Source: Roridomyces roridus (taxonomy: Eukaryota; Basidiomycota; Agaricomycetes; Agaricales; Mycenaceae). From it: 64,000 nt of DNA. Location of the stretch: positions 1-64,000 of the forward strand of contig JARKIF010000116.1 in assembly GCA_029378245.1 (NCBI GenBank), in the 5' to 3' direction. The notes beneath the pieces were generated by a model. That model was not told the origin of the DNA, did no database searches, and saw only the letters and a program-made list of their open reading frames with translations. Position 1 is the stretch's first letter, and each line of letters begins with the position of its first letter. The translations under genes were made by a program, and so were the position numbers. Below are positions 47,249 to 59,285 of the stretch, one piece after another.

Positions 47249-48594
47249 CTGCATTTGGGATGGCGTTTAACGCGTTGAATGGCTGGGATGCCTTTCTACG
47301 CGTTAAATAGATGGTCACGCTCTTTGTTCTCATTTAACGTGTTAAGTATAAGTATATAGTCACGCTCTTTGTCTCATTTAACACGTTGAATACATGATCA
47401 TGTGTTGTCCTGTTTTTTTTTCTCACCTTGTTTGTTTGATGCCTGTTAAAGCGTGTATTTATCGCGTTGAGTGAAGGGGTGCGAACAGCATCTTTCGCGT
47501 TAATCGAAGGGGTATTTTACGTGTTAACGCGAGGGGAGGTTATCCCGGCTGAATAAGTGGTTAACCAGTGCTGCACAGCATTGCCGTGGGTGCCGAATCA
47601 TAGCAGGAATGCCGACGGAGCCGTGGGCCAACCGGTTTTGCCCGTAGGGTCCCGGGAAATGACCTTTTGGTGCACCCCTGAATTAACGCGTTCGGGGTAT
47701 GGACTGAAATCCCTATATAACGCGTAAACCTAGGTGGACAAGGTGAGGCTGCTGTGTGACCTGTGCACTTCCCGGATAGAGCGTGACGTGACCAGCATGT
47801 CCCCAGCGCAGTTTGATTGATTGTTGGCTTTCTCGCATGTTGATCAAAATTGATCACAATCTATTACAATCGCTTATCATCCCATAATAGCCACGTCCAA
47901 TTATAATTCGGATCACGTTTTTCCGACAAAAGACGGAACGGAACGCTGTGATCCGACTTGCTCGTTTCGACGTTTTGTCCAGACTCCACACTAGCTCTAC
48001 ATATCGGCGAATCGCGACTTGCGACGCAATGCGATCACGCCCAAATAATAGGCTCCCTTTCCTCTCAAAGCACACTCGGTGAATCCTACCTGTGCTCTTG
48101 TCAACCAATAATCAGAGCTCCGCCAGAAGTGCCTTGCTATTCTGCGGTTCCTACTGGTTTGAAATTGAGCGTGGAAGTTTCCAACACCAGCGCCGCCGCC
48201 ATTTACACCGCCCTGAACGTTCACCTACATCTCTTCCGAGCGCTTTTGCGTCGACGAGGAATACCCTTGCTGGCAAGTTACAAGGCTTGAGGCGAAGCCG
48301 CGAAGGGAACGGGCTACAGTCCACGGGCTCATTTCTTGAATGACATCCGCTTCCTTCCTTCAGGCCCCAGTCCTTCTGTTCTTTGAGAAAAAAAAACACC
48401 CGCCTCCGCTCTCGCAGGTATTCGCTCCGACTCTGGCCTAATGGTCTCTGCCCTCTCTCAGTACATTGTGGCTGCCTCCGAGTGTTTGCTGTGGAGAGGA
48501 ATCATCGGCACTTACCCGGCCTTTTCCATCTCGAGCCCGCCAACACCCGCTGCTCAAGGGATCAAAAGCCCCTAACTCCCCTCTCTTCTCCACC
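47249..48594. other. KDZ downstream region with repeated ACGCGTT-type motifs
   Basis: From 47262 to 47730 the motif TTTAACGCGTT and variants (ACGTGTTA, ACACGTTGA, ATCGCGTTGA) occurs about nine times in both orientations. A ~45-bp unit containing TCACGCTCTTTG is tandemly repeated at 47310-47397. These look like subterminal transposase-binding repeats of the KDZ element. 47730-48594 holds nothing recognised apart from the promoter of the following gene. Confidence 0.6.
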
Positions 48595-49384
48595 ATGAAG
48601 TTGATCTCAAACATGACATTCTGGGACCGATTCTGGATCTCTGCTCAGTACATTGGCTGCTTGGTTCTCGTCGAGGCCGCAGTGGCATGCCGAATGTGGC
48701 TGGATGGCGATGCGCTCAACGATGCACGTATAATCGGGATGGTCGCCGTCTCTGCGGGCATGCTCTTCACCGCGAGTGTCGACACCACGAACAAATGGAC
48801 CGAACCTATCACTTTTTTTGCCACGACCCTCGTCCTCGGTATGTACCTTTTTTCTATTGCTTTGCATGTCAATTAACAATCACTTGTAGTTGGCCCGAGC
48901 GGCGCTCCGCAGACGGTCTGGGAACTCTTCAGCCACACTTGTGTCGCTGTGGCGCTAGCAGCCGCGCTGCCGATTTTCATCTCGTCCTGGAACGGGCTGC
49001 TCACCGCCCTCCACCTCAAGCACCGTCATTGTCAGCTTCAGGAGGCGAAGCAAGCACTGGAGCAAGTCGTGCAATTCTATAAATCAGTCCTCTTCCAGGC
49101 CCTGTCCTGCATCGTGGGCATCTGCCACTTCGTCAAGAGCATTTGCCCCCTCCTCGCCGAGGGCATCGAGCGCATTTGCGATCTAATCATCGAATATTGT
49201 GATCTTCTTCGCCAGTACACCACAAGCAGTGAAGGGAGGCCGCGGCTGCTGGTAACGAGACCAGAGATTCGACGAGGGGCAACAGACTCCAAGTCTACCA
49301 TACACGGTGAGTGTACCGAATTGAATGCCATTCCCAAATGTCTGACTTGCTGAGACAGAGGTCAAGAAAACCTCACTCTTCTAA
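48595..49384 (+). CDS. Small multi-pass membrane protein, hypothetical
   Basis: Three exons (48595-48838, 48890-49306, 49359-49384) give 228 residues. The first ~125 residues form four hydrophobic helices (e.g. FWISAQYIGCLVLVEAAVAC and VAVALAAALPIFISSW). The rest is a long soluble helix with coiled-coil character (HCQLQEAKQALEQVVQFY) and a second, weakly hydrophobic, cysteine-containing segment. The intron position after LVLG and the following PIF...WNGLL match the broken genes at 25769 and 31753, so I infer a shared family. The last exon is tiny (26 nt, ending KKTSLF); without it the frame would stop at 49353. No function known. Confidence 0.65.
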
Positions 49385-49818
49385 TCGGTCCTCAGAATGT
49401 TTTTTCACTAAAAAAATCGCTTGTGCTCGATTGCTGTCGTATCTATCAATTTCTCCATTGTTGACTTTTGAGCCGACTTGTGCGTGTGCAAGGGGCGAAT
49501 CGAGAACGAGAACGCGAAATTGGTGTGAGCGAGGTGGGCTGCAGGCCGTTGGTGCAACGAAAAAGAAGATGTTCCATTCCGTAGCAGTGCAGTAGAGAAC
49601 TTCGACATTTTGGTCGATACGCGAGCGTCCCAGGACGAATTTGGGACGTCCAAAGAATAGGATAGGGGTGAAGACTGCCAATCAAGTGATCCAAACTCAA
49701 ATTTCCTTTCGAATTGTTTCTCCATCCATGAGCCTCTCGAGGGAGCGCCGAAATCTGTCTGTCTCTGTGCATAATTTTCGATTTATCCGAGTCCTGCAGG
49801 CCACTGATCGTTCTTCAG
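49385..49818. other. Intergenic, no feature recognised
   Basis: Only domain-less short ORFs. This stretch should hold the F-box gene promoter. Confidence 0.4.
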
Positions 49819-50355
49819 ATGACTTCTTCCAGTTCAGAGCTCAGTGCACTGAAAGGTACCGCCGTGGGGACCTTGGCCCGTTACCACCGACTAGCGACAT
49901 CCAATGAAGCCCCGAACAGCATTGAATCTACATTCCTCCACTCCATCTCGTACGACACTACCACTAAATTGGCGGATCTCCAGGAGGAGATATCTCGACT
50001 CAAGGATCGGCTTGAAAAGCTGGAAGCAGAGCGAACACAGCTGTCACAATACCACTCCCAGAACCTCGGCATGGTGTCACCACTGAGACGGATGCCTCCA
50101 GAGATACTCGTCGAGATATTCTCTCACTTTCTGCCGAGTATTGCCGAGTTGTTTGGGGACGCGTCGGACATGAAGCAAGGCTCATGGGTCATCTCACAAG
50201 TCTGCAGCAGCTGGCGAAAGATTGCCATCTCCACCCCCTCGCTATGGTCGACTGTCTGCGTTGATTTTTGCCGCAAATCCGTGGATTTCATATCGGACAT
50301 CGTTCACACTCAAGTCGCCTGTGCTCAGGAAACAAGGCTCTTGGTCCATTTCTAT

Positions 50356-51588
50356 CACAGGGGGCATCAGTCATGGCACATTTTTTTGTGTGCCAAGGTG
50401 GCACTTGGCGCGCACTCGGCCGGAAGTTGATATCCCGGAGGGAACCCACGTGCCCACCGCCTTTTAGTGCTGGCCAAATACGAATACGATACGCCAAATC
50501 CCGTATTATATTCATATCCATATCATATTCACCTCACCGCACTCGTATCGTATTTCTAGTGTATCGTATTCACCATGGTGAATACGATACAAATATATTT
50601 TGGATATATTCAAATATATTCTACCCCACATGAAGCACCCAGTCCAGGCCCTTGTGAGTCCCCACTTGGTCGTGTCTTGGCCCAACATTGTGTCACAACA
50701 TTGGCTGACACACTCTCCAGCATCGTAGTGTCAACCAGCAGCTAACAAGTTCATGGAGAAGAAGTATTCGGACCAAGGATCACTCGGCATTCGGATCAAA
50801 TTTCCATTTTAGGTATTTTGCACAAGCAAATCACTGTTAGCAAAGCGGGACACCGGTGCCGATCATCAAGATCATTATCAATTCTGTGATTGCCGTGCTC
50901 TCCGAGCCTGATTTGAGCCTCATTGCCAGTGGCCGGCGTATCTGAATATATTTCAATATGCCCACTGCATATCATATTCATATCCATATTTTATCGTATT
51001 CATATTCAGACGTATTTGTATCCGATTGGACCCCAGAGCTCGTATCATATCCATATTCACCTGAATATATTCAAAATATATTTTCCCATATCGTATTTTT
51101 GGCCAGCACTACCGCCTTTGTTCTTGTGCACGAGTTCAATTCCGTGTCTAGGTACACATTTTCTGGCCTGACGCATTTGACCATTACAGCCTTCGATAAC
51201 TTGGCAGAGGATTCATCAGAAATGGGGAGGGCAGTGCCTGGGGTATTGAGCGAATTCGAGCTGCGGTTTGGGGTCTGTTTGGCGGTGTCATTGGGGGTGC
51301 CTGCACCAGGATCATCGTATTTGAGAAGAAAAATCAAGGCGGCAGCACGTTGAGCATCCACAGTAATTTTGCACATACTTGGGGCCCCGTAAATGGATGC
51401 TTGAGGATTTTCACTATATTCAAAGACAATACCCTCCCAAGAATTACGTACTTCCTCGGTGATTGTGAATCACGGGTAACAGATCAGACTCACACAAAAT
51501 GTCCAACAACGGACCAACTGCCACCCAACTTCCGGCCAAGTGCCACCTTGGCACACAAGACAAAGTGCCATGAGGCTTGCCCCCTGTG
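50356..51588. mobile_element. CACAG-ended CACTA-like element with 3-bp duplication
   Basis: The 1233-bp element has ends CACAGGGGGCA, continuing CATGGCAC and then TGTGTGCCAAGGTGGCACTT on both sides as TIRs of over 50 bp. TAT flanks both ends (50353-50355, 51589-51591). A 3-bp duplication with CAC... ends fits the CACTA superfamily. It encodes no transposase and itself contains the nested element at 50465-51111. Confidence 0.88.
50465..51111. mobile_element. Nested hAT-type MITE with 8-bp duplication
   Basis: Ends TAGTGCTGGCC are perfectly inverted, flanked by CCGCCTTT (50457-50464 and 51112-51119). The interior is rich in CGTATTCATATTC-like repeats. An 8-bp duplication and TAGTG...TGG ends fit hAT. 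At 647 bp it has no transposase. Confidence 0.88.
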
Positions 51589-52834
51589 TATGGAACCGAC
51601 GACAAAGATTCCACCCCGCAAACTCAATTGTTCCGATTCTTATCGGAGCATTCGGCTTGCTGGGAAGAGCTCTGTATTCAGCTGAGCGCCACCTTGGCCG
51701 GTCATTTGGCCGAGCTTCGTGGCCGCCTCCCTTCGCTCCAGCGTCTATGGATTGAATGGGAAGATGCGGAAAGCCAGGTCGATGTGAACCCCGTCATATC
51801 GTGCTTCGAAACGGCGCCCGCTCTGGTGGACGCAGGGGTGAGGAACGAAAAACGCTTCATATCCTTCCTTGTACCTGCGCATCAGCTCACTAGCTGCCGC
51901 CTCCACGGGCCATGGAGGATGCATTCACGTGTCCTGAGAATGGCGCCAAACGTCATCGAGGCCAGAATTGTCGTTGGTTTCGACGAGGAGCCCTTTCAGG
52001 CCGCCACCAACCAGGTCATCGAGATGCCGCAACTTCACCGGCTCTTTGTCTCGCACTTGGCCGTCTTGGATTGTCTCCGAGCTCCTGCTCTGGCCGAATT
52101 GGCCATTCAAACGAGAAAAGACGAGACTCCTCAGCTTCGGGATCGTTTGGATGCTTTTCTCCTTCGATCTTTGTGCAAGCCACGACGTTTGTGCCTCAAA
52201 GGCTCGCTCAACGCCTTCACCACCGCTGAAATCCTCCAAAACTATCCTCATCTCAGCAGTCTCGCCCTCATATTCACCTCGACGGAGGTTGAGCCCATAG
52301 CTGCCCATCTAACCATGCTTACCCTCGGAAAGTCGCCCGTGATTTCTCCGCTTCTTAATGAAATATGTTTTGGGTCCACAGCGACCACCCCGCACTGTGT
52401 AAAGTAAAGTCACTTCAAAGAAGTGATCGATCACTCCCTTGTCGATTTCAGGCACTCCCAATGAGGTCACCCGTTGGGAGTGCCCGTCAGTCACTTCCAT
52501 GGAGTGCTTCCACGGCACTCCTTGCTCGGGCACTCCACAAAACGGCTTTAGGCAAACTTTCGGCCAGTCAACTGCAACCGAGTCGGGAGTCGGACATCAA
52601 ACATTCGGGCATCACTTTCCGCGTTTCCTCTTGCTTCCCACCACCGTCCTCCACCATCTCGGCTCACTCAAGACACCTTTCAAGCCACTTCAGTACTCGC
52701 CGTCGTCCTACCCGTCGATCAAAGCCGCAGTCCTCCCTTCCAACTCTGTCATGGCCCTTTCCATCGCTCTCGAGCCCGCTGCAATATCTGCGTGACGGCC
52801 ATACTCCAGAGTCCGTACCTCTGCTGCACACAAT

Positions 52835-53900
52835 ATGACTGCGCGGGGTTCCGCGCAGCGTCTTCTGTGCTGCTACCGGTTATGGCAACCTGGACGTGGT
52901 CCGTGCGCCCATTCGGCGATATTACTCAATTCGACTTCTTCGTCCCCTACGCCTACATTGCCAAACGACAGCGACGAAGAAAAGGACGACGTGAAGCTCT
53001 GTAATTGCTCCCAGAGCTGTGGCAGGGCGCTAACCGAACGGACTCGACGACAACATTACTCAAAGGGCGATCCACTGGGGCGTCGACCATCGGTCACTAT
53101 ACCACGCAGGGGTCGATCGAAACGAGTAACGGGGACCACGGCTGGCTCCAGCGACGACGTGGACAAATTGAATGCCCATGACAACTCCGGTGACGACGCG
53201 CGCACATCGGATGACAACGGTTACAGTGTGGATGCCATGGCTGTCGACTTGGACCCACGTTCACCCTCTCCCTTCCTCGAGGATGTCGGCATGGATGTAG
53301 ATGACGAAGATCTGCTTCTGTCGGATGTAGAGCTGCTGGATCTGGGCGAGGAGGACGAGTGGCTGCAATTTGACCCAGGGCAAGAGGTGGAGGAGATTCA
53401 GACTCGCGAGGAAATGGAACGCGAGCTAGAGGAGATGTTAACTCCGGCGGAGGAAGCAGCCTTGTGGGAGACTCGTGCGTTTCCCAACTGCAGCATTTTC
53501 ACTCAACTCATCTGTAGGCCAAGGGAACGACATTCTCACAGAACGAGATTGCGATAACCTACGTGCATTTCAGCTCAAGATGATTTGCTCTATGCCGATG
53601 CTGGTGTTTGCTCAGATGATACTACGCCTTCCGCCAGAAACTCGAGATTAGCTCCCATTGGGTCATGATCCACCGCGTCGCGACGCTTTCTGGTGTGGAG
53701 CCGTATGGTACGACTGCTGTCGTGCATAGCTTTCACCGGACGCTATGCTGATTCGTCGTTTTGTCATTATTGCAAGCAGAGTCGTTTTGCACCGAACGAA
53801 AAGACACGACTTTTCTGCTAACTGCCTCGTCGCTGCAAGCTCTTCACAACGCCCGAGACACCGCAAACAGCTGTCCGAGTTCCATCCTCGCGGCGTCAAG
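52835..53900 (+). pseudogene. Plavaka/CACTA-type transposase, N-terminal remnant
   Basis: The first exon (to ~53473) contains the zinc-binding start CNCSQSCGRALTERTRRQH and a long acidic stretch. After a GTGCGT intron the reading continues with ERDCDNLRAFQLKMICSMP, a signature of basidiomycete CACTA-like transposases. A stop follows at about 53649. SSHWVMIHRVATLSGVEP and FTGRYADSSFCHYC then appear in shifted frames. The DDE domain that should follow is absent. The element is therefore non-autonomous. Confidence 0.7.
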
Positions 53901-54470
53901 CAAGCTGATAGTAAGCTCGTCAGTCCTTTGTCTCCGTCTTGTGTTAATGCTTTTCAGATACCCGAGGCACTCTCACGTTGGATGATTTCGCGGCGATATG
54001 GTCTACTCCCGTCGTTCTTCAAGCCACCAACGATGCTCTCAAGCCCGGCGCGCCAAAGGCCCCGAAACATGCGTGTTCTTGCCACTTCTTTCCTTTCGCA
54101 CTGAATCGTTTTAGTAAGGTCGAGGCAGCGCCGTTAGCTGTACGTACCTCAGGATCGTCGCCGGGCTGCAGCAGATTACTGAATGATTTCAAGGCCGTGA
54201 TGCCAGCGCAGAAACGGAAGCGGGTGCGTACTCCTCAATTTCGCACTGAACGACCACTGATGCTCGTGTAGAAGACGGAGCCGAAGGAGGAGGAGGTGGA
54301 GGCGGAGGAGAAGCCGAAGCGTACTAAGAAAGCCAAGCAGGAATTGACCATATCCAAGAGCGAGCAGCCGAATTCTCCCAAGAAGAAACCAACCACCGGA
54401 CGGCAGCGCACAATACGAAACAGATCTTGGTAAGAGAAACCAGCGCGATCGCGTACTTGTTTGCTCACAA
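53901..54470 (+). other. Possible captured gene fragment, Lys/Glu-rich
   Basis: Within the CACTA-like element, short exons appear to spell DDFAAIWSTPVVLQATNDAL and, after introns near 54110 and 54225, a Lys/Glu-rich segment (EPKEEEVEAEEKPKRTKKA) ending at RNRSW. It is not a transposase region I recognise, and may be a host exon picked up by the element. Confidence 0.3.
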
Positions 54471-55849
54471 ATTCTTCCCAGATATTTTATGCTACTAATG
54501 GATTCTATCGGAGCTTAGAAAACTGTATCCACTCAAATTACTGTAATTACTCGCTGTACAAATTTATTGGAGGTTTAAATGACCGAGAATGCGTTAGAGT
54601 CGCGTTGATCAAGAACGCGTCGGTGAGTTTACATTTGTTTGTCATCTCCTTCTTCTGCACCACCACCATCCCCAACGCCGCGTCCGCCGCTGTCCGTCTC
54701 ACACCAGGTAGGCCCCGCGCGCTACACTCTCTCACCTACTCTGAGACCCTCTTTCAGCCTATCTCCGTCACTGTCGCGTCCAGCAGAACGCGCCGTTCTC
54801 GCAAACATCTACCGTCTCAGCGCCGGGCACATAGGGGTTCTATGGGCAGAAAGGTGTGTCATATGGGTTCCAAACCGTCTATGTGGACTAAACCTACCGT
54901 TTCAGACGCATATATTCATGTTGCGCGAAGAGGATTGCCGTGCCAAAGAACACGCCAAAGGTGTGTCTTTTTTTCTTCCGTCGACGCCCTTCCTCGTCGA
55001 ACCGGCTGTCTCGCAGGCCCACTCGGGGAGTCTGGTGGACCTCCCGTCGTCGAAAAGGGTCGCACGGATGCACTTGAAAGCTCGACTGCTCGTACTGAGA
55101 CCCATCTCCAGCTAACACCTGCTCGACGCGACGACAACGCGTCTGACCAGCGAATCGCCCTCAGCTGGTCCCTCTGTACGACGAAAGCCCTGCCTGGCTG
55201 CCCGCGGTGCCTCCGCGTTGACCCAACCTCTCGTCCTCCCCACCATCTCCTCGTCACCCCTACCTCCAATCGTGCCCTCCCGTTCTCCTCCTTTCTTCCC
55301 TCTGCCCGGGGACAGCGCCACTGTACTCGTCGGCGCAGCACCGGTCCATGACGAGCAGTCGCTGCGGGAGGGTCCTGGAACCGGACTGTTCCTCTACCCT
55401 CGCGCGTCGTCCATCGGTGTATCTGATGCGGACGCGCGGCGCTTCCCGACCTTTTTATCCCCGCCATCTGTTCTCACCACTCCACGCAGCCCATCGACCT
55501 CTCACCATCACCTCTGACGGCACACTGGACCCAATCAACAATCTACTCTTGGGACGAGAGAAGTCAAAACCAGGCGCTGCATTGAATCAGCAGCTGTCGA
55601 TGCTGGAACGCGACGAACGAAGAGTAAGATAGGTACGTTGGTCCCACCTCCGCGCGAGCCTTATGGCTCACATTATTGGCAGATGCCTGCATGTACTCCC
55701 TCTCCTCCTTCCACCGACGGCGTCATCTACAGCCTCGCCCGGCCATCGTCCTCACCATCCCCGCTGCCCTCAAACCCGGTTTTCACCGCTCTCAACGACG
55801 TCACCATCACCTCGCGAATGAAGACAGTAATGAAAACTTGCATGTGCGT

Positions 55850-56780
55850 ATCAATGTGGTCGTTATTTCCCTTCGTTCTTTCTCACCAGTTTCTAGGCTC
55901 ACCCGAGAGCTCACATTCAATACTCCTGCGCCGCACGAGGGGCGATCTGTCGTCCAACCCGGTGTGTTTTTCATCACGCATTCCCATGCTGATTCTGACA
56001 ATTTCTTTACCCAGTAGTCGACGCCATCAAGCTCAGCTAGCTACTTTAGTCACTTCCGGTGCGTGCCTCGTCTAACTTATTCCTTACTAACGAGTCTAAG
56101 GACGGCAATCAAGACCTTCAACAAACATGATGTGTGTGTCCATCTAGTCGTTCTTTCTGACGAATTTCCAAGCTCACACGAAAGCTCATATTCAACATTC
56201 TGGCCGCCATTGACCATTCGCGTGCTTCTTATCGCCACCGTCGGCCTCCCCGGTTGCCAGCTGACGACAGTGACGGGAGCATCACGATGAGGAGCGTCGA
56301 TCTGTCGTGCACCCGATGTGTTTTTTATGGTACGTTTCCTTCGTCGTTCTGACAATTTCTTCATATTAGCACTCTACGTCGTCCGTTGGTTGCCACCAGT
56401 GCGTGCGCGACGAGCGTGATGGGTAACTTTTCATCTAGTCGTTGTTCTGACCTCCGTTCTTTCTCACCGATTCCCAGGTTAACACCAAAGCACACATTCA
56501 AGATTCCATGGAGCCTCGATTTGAATACCAATCCGGTGAGTGTTTTATGACGCGTTCTTGTCCTCATTTTGACAATTTCTGTTTTTCACCAGTATTCTTG
56601 TCACTGCTCGTTGTAGGGCTCCAGTGCGTGCGGCTCTTCTGCCTTTTTTTCTCTCTCTCTCTCAACAAGTCTCTCCAGGCGATGGATATAAGAATCAAAA
56701 TCAAGGAACGTGATGCGGTGAATATAATATAATATACCTCTTTCCCTTCGTTCTGTCTGACCGATTTCTAGGTTTGAACA
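55850..56780. repeat. Degenerate ~300-bp tandem repeats inside the CACTA-like element
   Basis: Three to four loose copies (starting near 55857, 56142, 56445 and 56740) share TCGTTCTTTCT, a TTTC(T/C)AGG(C/T)T segment, GCTCA(C/T)ATTCAA, and CTGACAATTTCTT about 130-200 bp later. Spacing is 285-310 bp. They probably arose by unequal duplication. No coding role is seen. Confidence 0.55.
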
Positions 56781-57921
56781 CTCACCCTCCTACCGCGCAT
56801 TTGTCAACTCTATAACTGTATCTTGCCAGCTCATCCTCTTCAACCCCAGACTTATCGATTCAACCCTCGAACGCTGCCGCCAAGGTCAACTTCAACGCCA
56901 TTGCCATCGCCCGTCCGCTGGAGCCTACGACCACCGCCTACTACCGCCGTCTTCGATTCGTATCGTCACCTGCGTCGCGTCGCACGCTAGCTGTCTTAAT
57001 CGAGGCAAGGCAACCTTGCACTTCATTTACTTGCATGACTGACCGCAAACTTACAGCCTTGATTTCCCGACTATTTGAGGTGCGCCGAGTCACTTTCCCT
57101 CTCATCGTGGACGACTCGTACATCTAAGTACATGTAGTCAGTAATTAGTGGTCAATAAAATTGGTTTTTATTCTAATGGAATGGCGGGAACCCGAAAGGC
57201 GACAACAACCCTCCCATGAAGTGCCTATGTACTGCAAAAGAGTGTCCGAAGGCACTCCCATAGTATAGCCCGAATCACTGCTATGGAGTGCTCGAGGTCA
57301 CTCCCAGTGTCTATGGTTTTTTACCAAAAATCACTTCAAGGGAGTGGCCGAGAGCACTCCATAGCAGTGACTCGCCACCTCCCTTGGAGTGATTTGCGGT
57401 CACTCCTAGGAAGTGACTCTGCTTTACACAGTGCCCGTTGGACTACCCCCTTTTCCTCAAGATGCTGGCCTCCCGCCGTCGCAGTCAACAGCGTTCCCTC
57501 ACCGCCGCTGCGTTTCTCACCCATGATGGCCCAGATCCTGACCCAGTTACGCTCAACGGCTTGGATTTACTTCGTACTGGTGGATTGGACCTGACCGTAG
57601 AGTCGGGGTTTCGTGCGCGAAAGGCGTTGGAAGGTTGGCGATACAGTTGTGTGTGGAAAGACTTGGGGCACTCCCATGCTTGACTTTGGGGCAATGTGCA
57701 GTCGGGATTAGGAGCCATCGTGTCGTTATTGCTTCTGGATACGTATTGGACAACGCCGCCGCCTTTATTGCAATCGAGAGAGAGAGAGAGAGTGAGTTCG
57801 AGATCGCGGATTGGACCTTTTGGTGCGATCAGGTTCGGCCGCGCGGAAACACATGGATCGTTGGGAGTGCAATTCTTTATGGATTTAGGGCCATTATTTG
57901 ATACTACAATACTTTGCCTCT

Positions 57922-59285
57922 TTACAATCTTGACACCGTCGAAACAGCAGCCTCCTTGCCCTCCGCCCGATCGACTTCCTTCCCCGCTACCACCGCAGTC
58001 GCATCCCGCGTCGTAGAGTCCGTCAAAGACGCCCTCGTCGCTCTCCTCGCCTCATCCTCCAACTGCTTGCCTAGAATCACCGGGTCAGAGCCAACGGTGA
58101 CGGAGGCGACGCCTCGCAGCCACATGCGTTGCTGGGCGAATCCTTGCTCGATCATAGCCTTTGAGATGGAATTGTGAGTATTGGTACGGAAACAAAGCAA
58201 GTCTCATACCTGAATCCCGTCAATGACGTACCATCCGTGTGCGGACGCGACCTTGTACATTGTCGTCTCGAGGGGCTTGTACTGTAAGCGCGTCAGTATT
58301 CGCAAGCATGGAAAGCTGATCTCACATACAGGCATCTCAAGGAAAAGGCGCTGGGTCGGATACGGAAGTATGGGAGACGCGTCGGTGGGGATGCGATAGG
58401 CAATGGTGAACACAGCAGAGGCCGTGGTATAGACCATCCGCTCCGCCAGCGTCTGAGGAGCAAAACTCGCTGCTCACGGGTCAGTTTGGCCAAGATTCAG
58501 AATGAAGCGACGCACGGATACACCCAACGGCCATCAGAATCCGTGCCTTTCCCTCCCCAACGAGATGGGTCTCCACGTCCGTTGGACTGCGCAGATGAAT
58601 AAACTCCAGATGCTTCATAGCGTCTTTCACGTCCTGCACCTCCTGTTCGTCTCGGTTGATGAGGAAGATGGGGTTAAGGCCGAGGAGGGTGAGTGCCTGC
58701 GCGGATGAACGCGTAGTGGCTCCACCGCCGATGACCAGGCCTGCAAATGGACCTGACGCAGGTTTGGGAGGGTAAGATGCAGACGCATCGGAGGGGACGG
58801 TGGACGACGGATGTTGTTCGCGTAGAGCTGCAAGCAAGGCGTTTCTGACCCCCAAGACTGAGGGAATGTCAGCGGAACGGATAGAGTGAATGTAAAGGCA
58901 CGGACTGTCTGTGTTCTGACCGACGAGTTTCACGCCCCCTTCAGGCGTCGGTACTTTGACGATCGTATTGCATGCATTGGTAACCTGGCTCTCCGGAGCG
59001 ATTTCGTCGAGGAATGGGATAATAGCGGTCTTCAATGGCATGGTCACCCTGGATGCATCTTAGTTTTCACTTTTCGAGGAGAGGCAGCAAAACTGACGCC
59101 GCTCCTCCGCAATTGTCATCGTGAATCACAGCAAGCATTTCCTGTGTAACCTTGCTCGTAGACCATATCGTATATGTGCTTTCCGTGCCCAGGCTCTTGA
59201 AACATTGGTTGTGCAGTGTCGGAGCTGCAGAGTGGGCGATAGGAAAGCCGAAGAGGTGATATTTCTTGGACGGTGGCGGAGGCAT
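57922..59285 (-). CDS. Shikimate/quinate dehydrogenase-like protein
   Basis: Six exons on the minus strand (59098-59285, 58906-59048, 58516-58857, 58330-58469, 58210-58281, 57922-58158) encode 373 residues. The N-terminal substrate domain shows FGFPIAHSAAPTLHN (H18, S19 of the SxS-like motif), VTMPLK with catalytic K69, and GQNTD with D110. A Rossmann domain starts GLVIGGGATTRSSA (150-163). Near the C-terminus comes the IQAMIEQGFAQQRMW helix that closes the fold in AroE-type enzymes. These enzymes reduce 3-dehydroshikimate or oxidise quinate with NAD(P). Fungi make shikimate mainly with the pentafunctional AROM protein, so a stand-alone copy more likely serves quinate or a secondary pathway (inference). 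The first residue of the canonical SxS motif is a His here. Confidence 0.82.

Larger units (their letters stand above)
52393..57433. mobile_element. CACTA-like (Plavaka-type) element, decayed
   Basis: Ends CACTGTGTAAAG continue to AGTCACTTC on both sides. Subterminal regions (52420-52540 and 57240-57420) are packed with CACTCC/GGAGTG repeats, as in CACTA elements. The gene frame joins exactly if CC or CCG is duplicated. The strict 3-mers outside CACTG and CAGTG are CCG and CCC, so the exact end (with or without one G/C) is uncertain. It carries transposase remnants at 52835-53900. Confidence 0.8.
49819..57683 (+). pseudogene. F-box protein gene interrupted by two transposons
   Basis: Three gene pieces (49819-50355, 51592-52392, ~57435-57683) form one reading frame once the insertions and duplicated bases are removed. 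A coiled coil (DLQEEISRLKDRLEKLEAER) at ~55-75 precedes an F-box (LRRMPPEILVEIFSHFLPS ... QVCSSWRKIA) at ~90-140. An LRR-like C-terminal region follows. F-box proteins recruit substrates to SCF ubiquitin ligases, and this coil-plus-PPEIL architecture is greatly expanded in Agaricomycetes. The frame-exact joins at HFY/GTDDKD and TTP/LDYP match the paralogue at 62282-63600. Intact transcripts would need both elements to be excised or spliced out, so it is called a pseudogene. Confidence 0.85.

Noticed and set aside
52393..57433. Exact 3-bp duplication for the CACTA-like element
   Set aside because: The bases directly outside CACTG and CAGTG are CCG and CCC; the join is frame-exact but the duplication is not strictly perfect, so it was not claimed.
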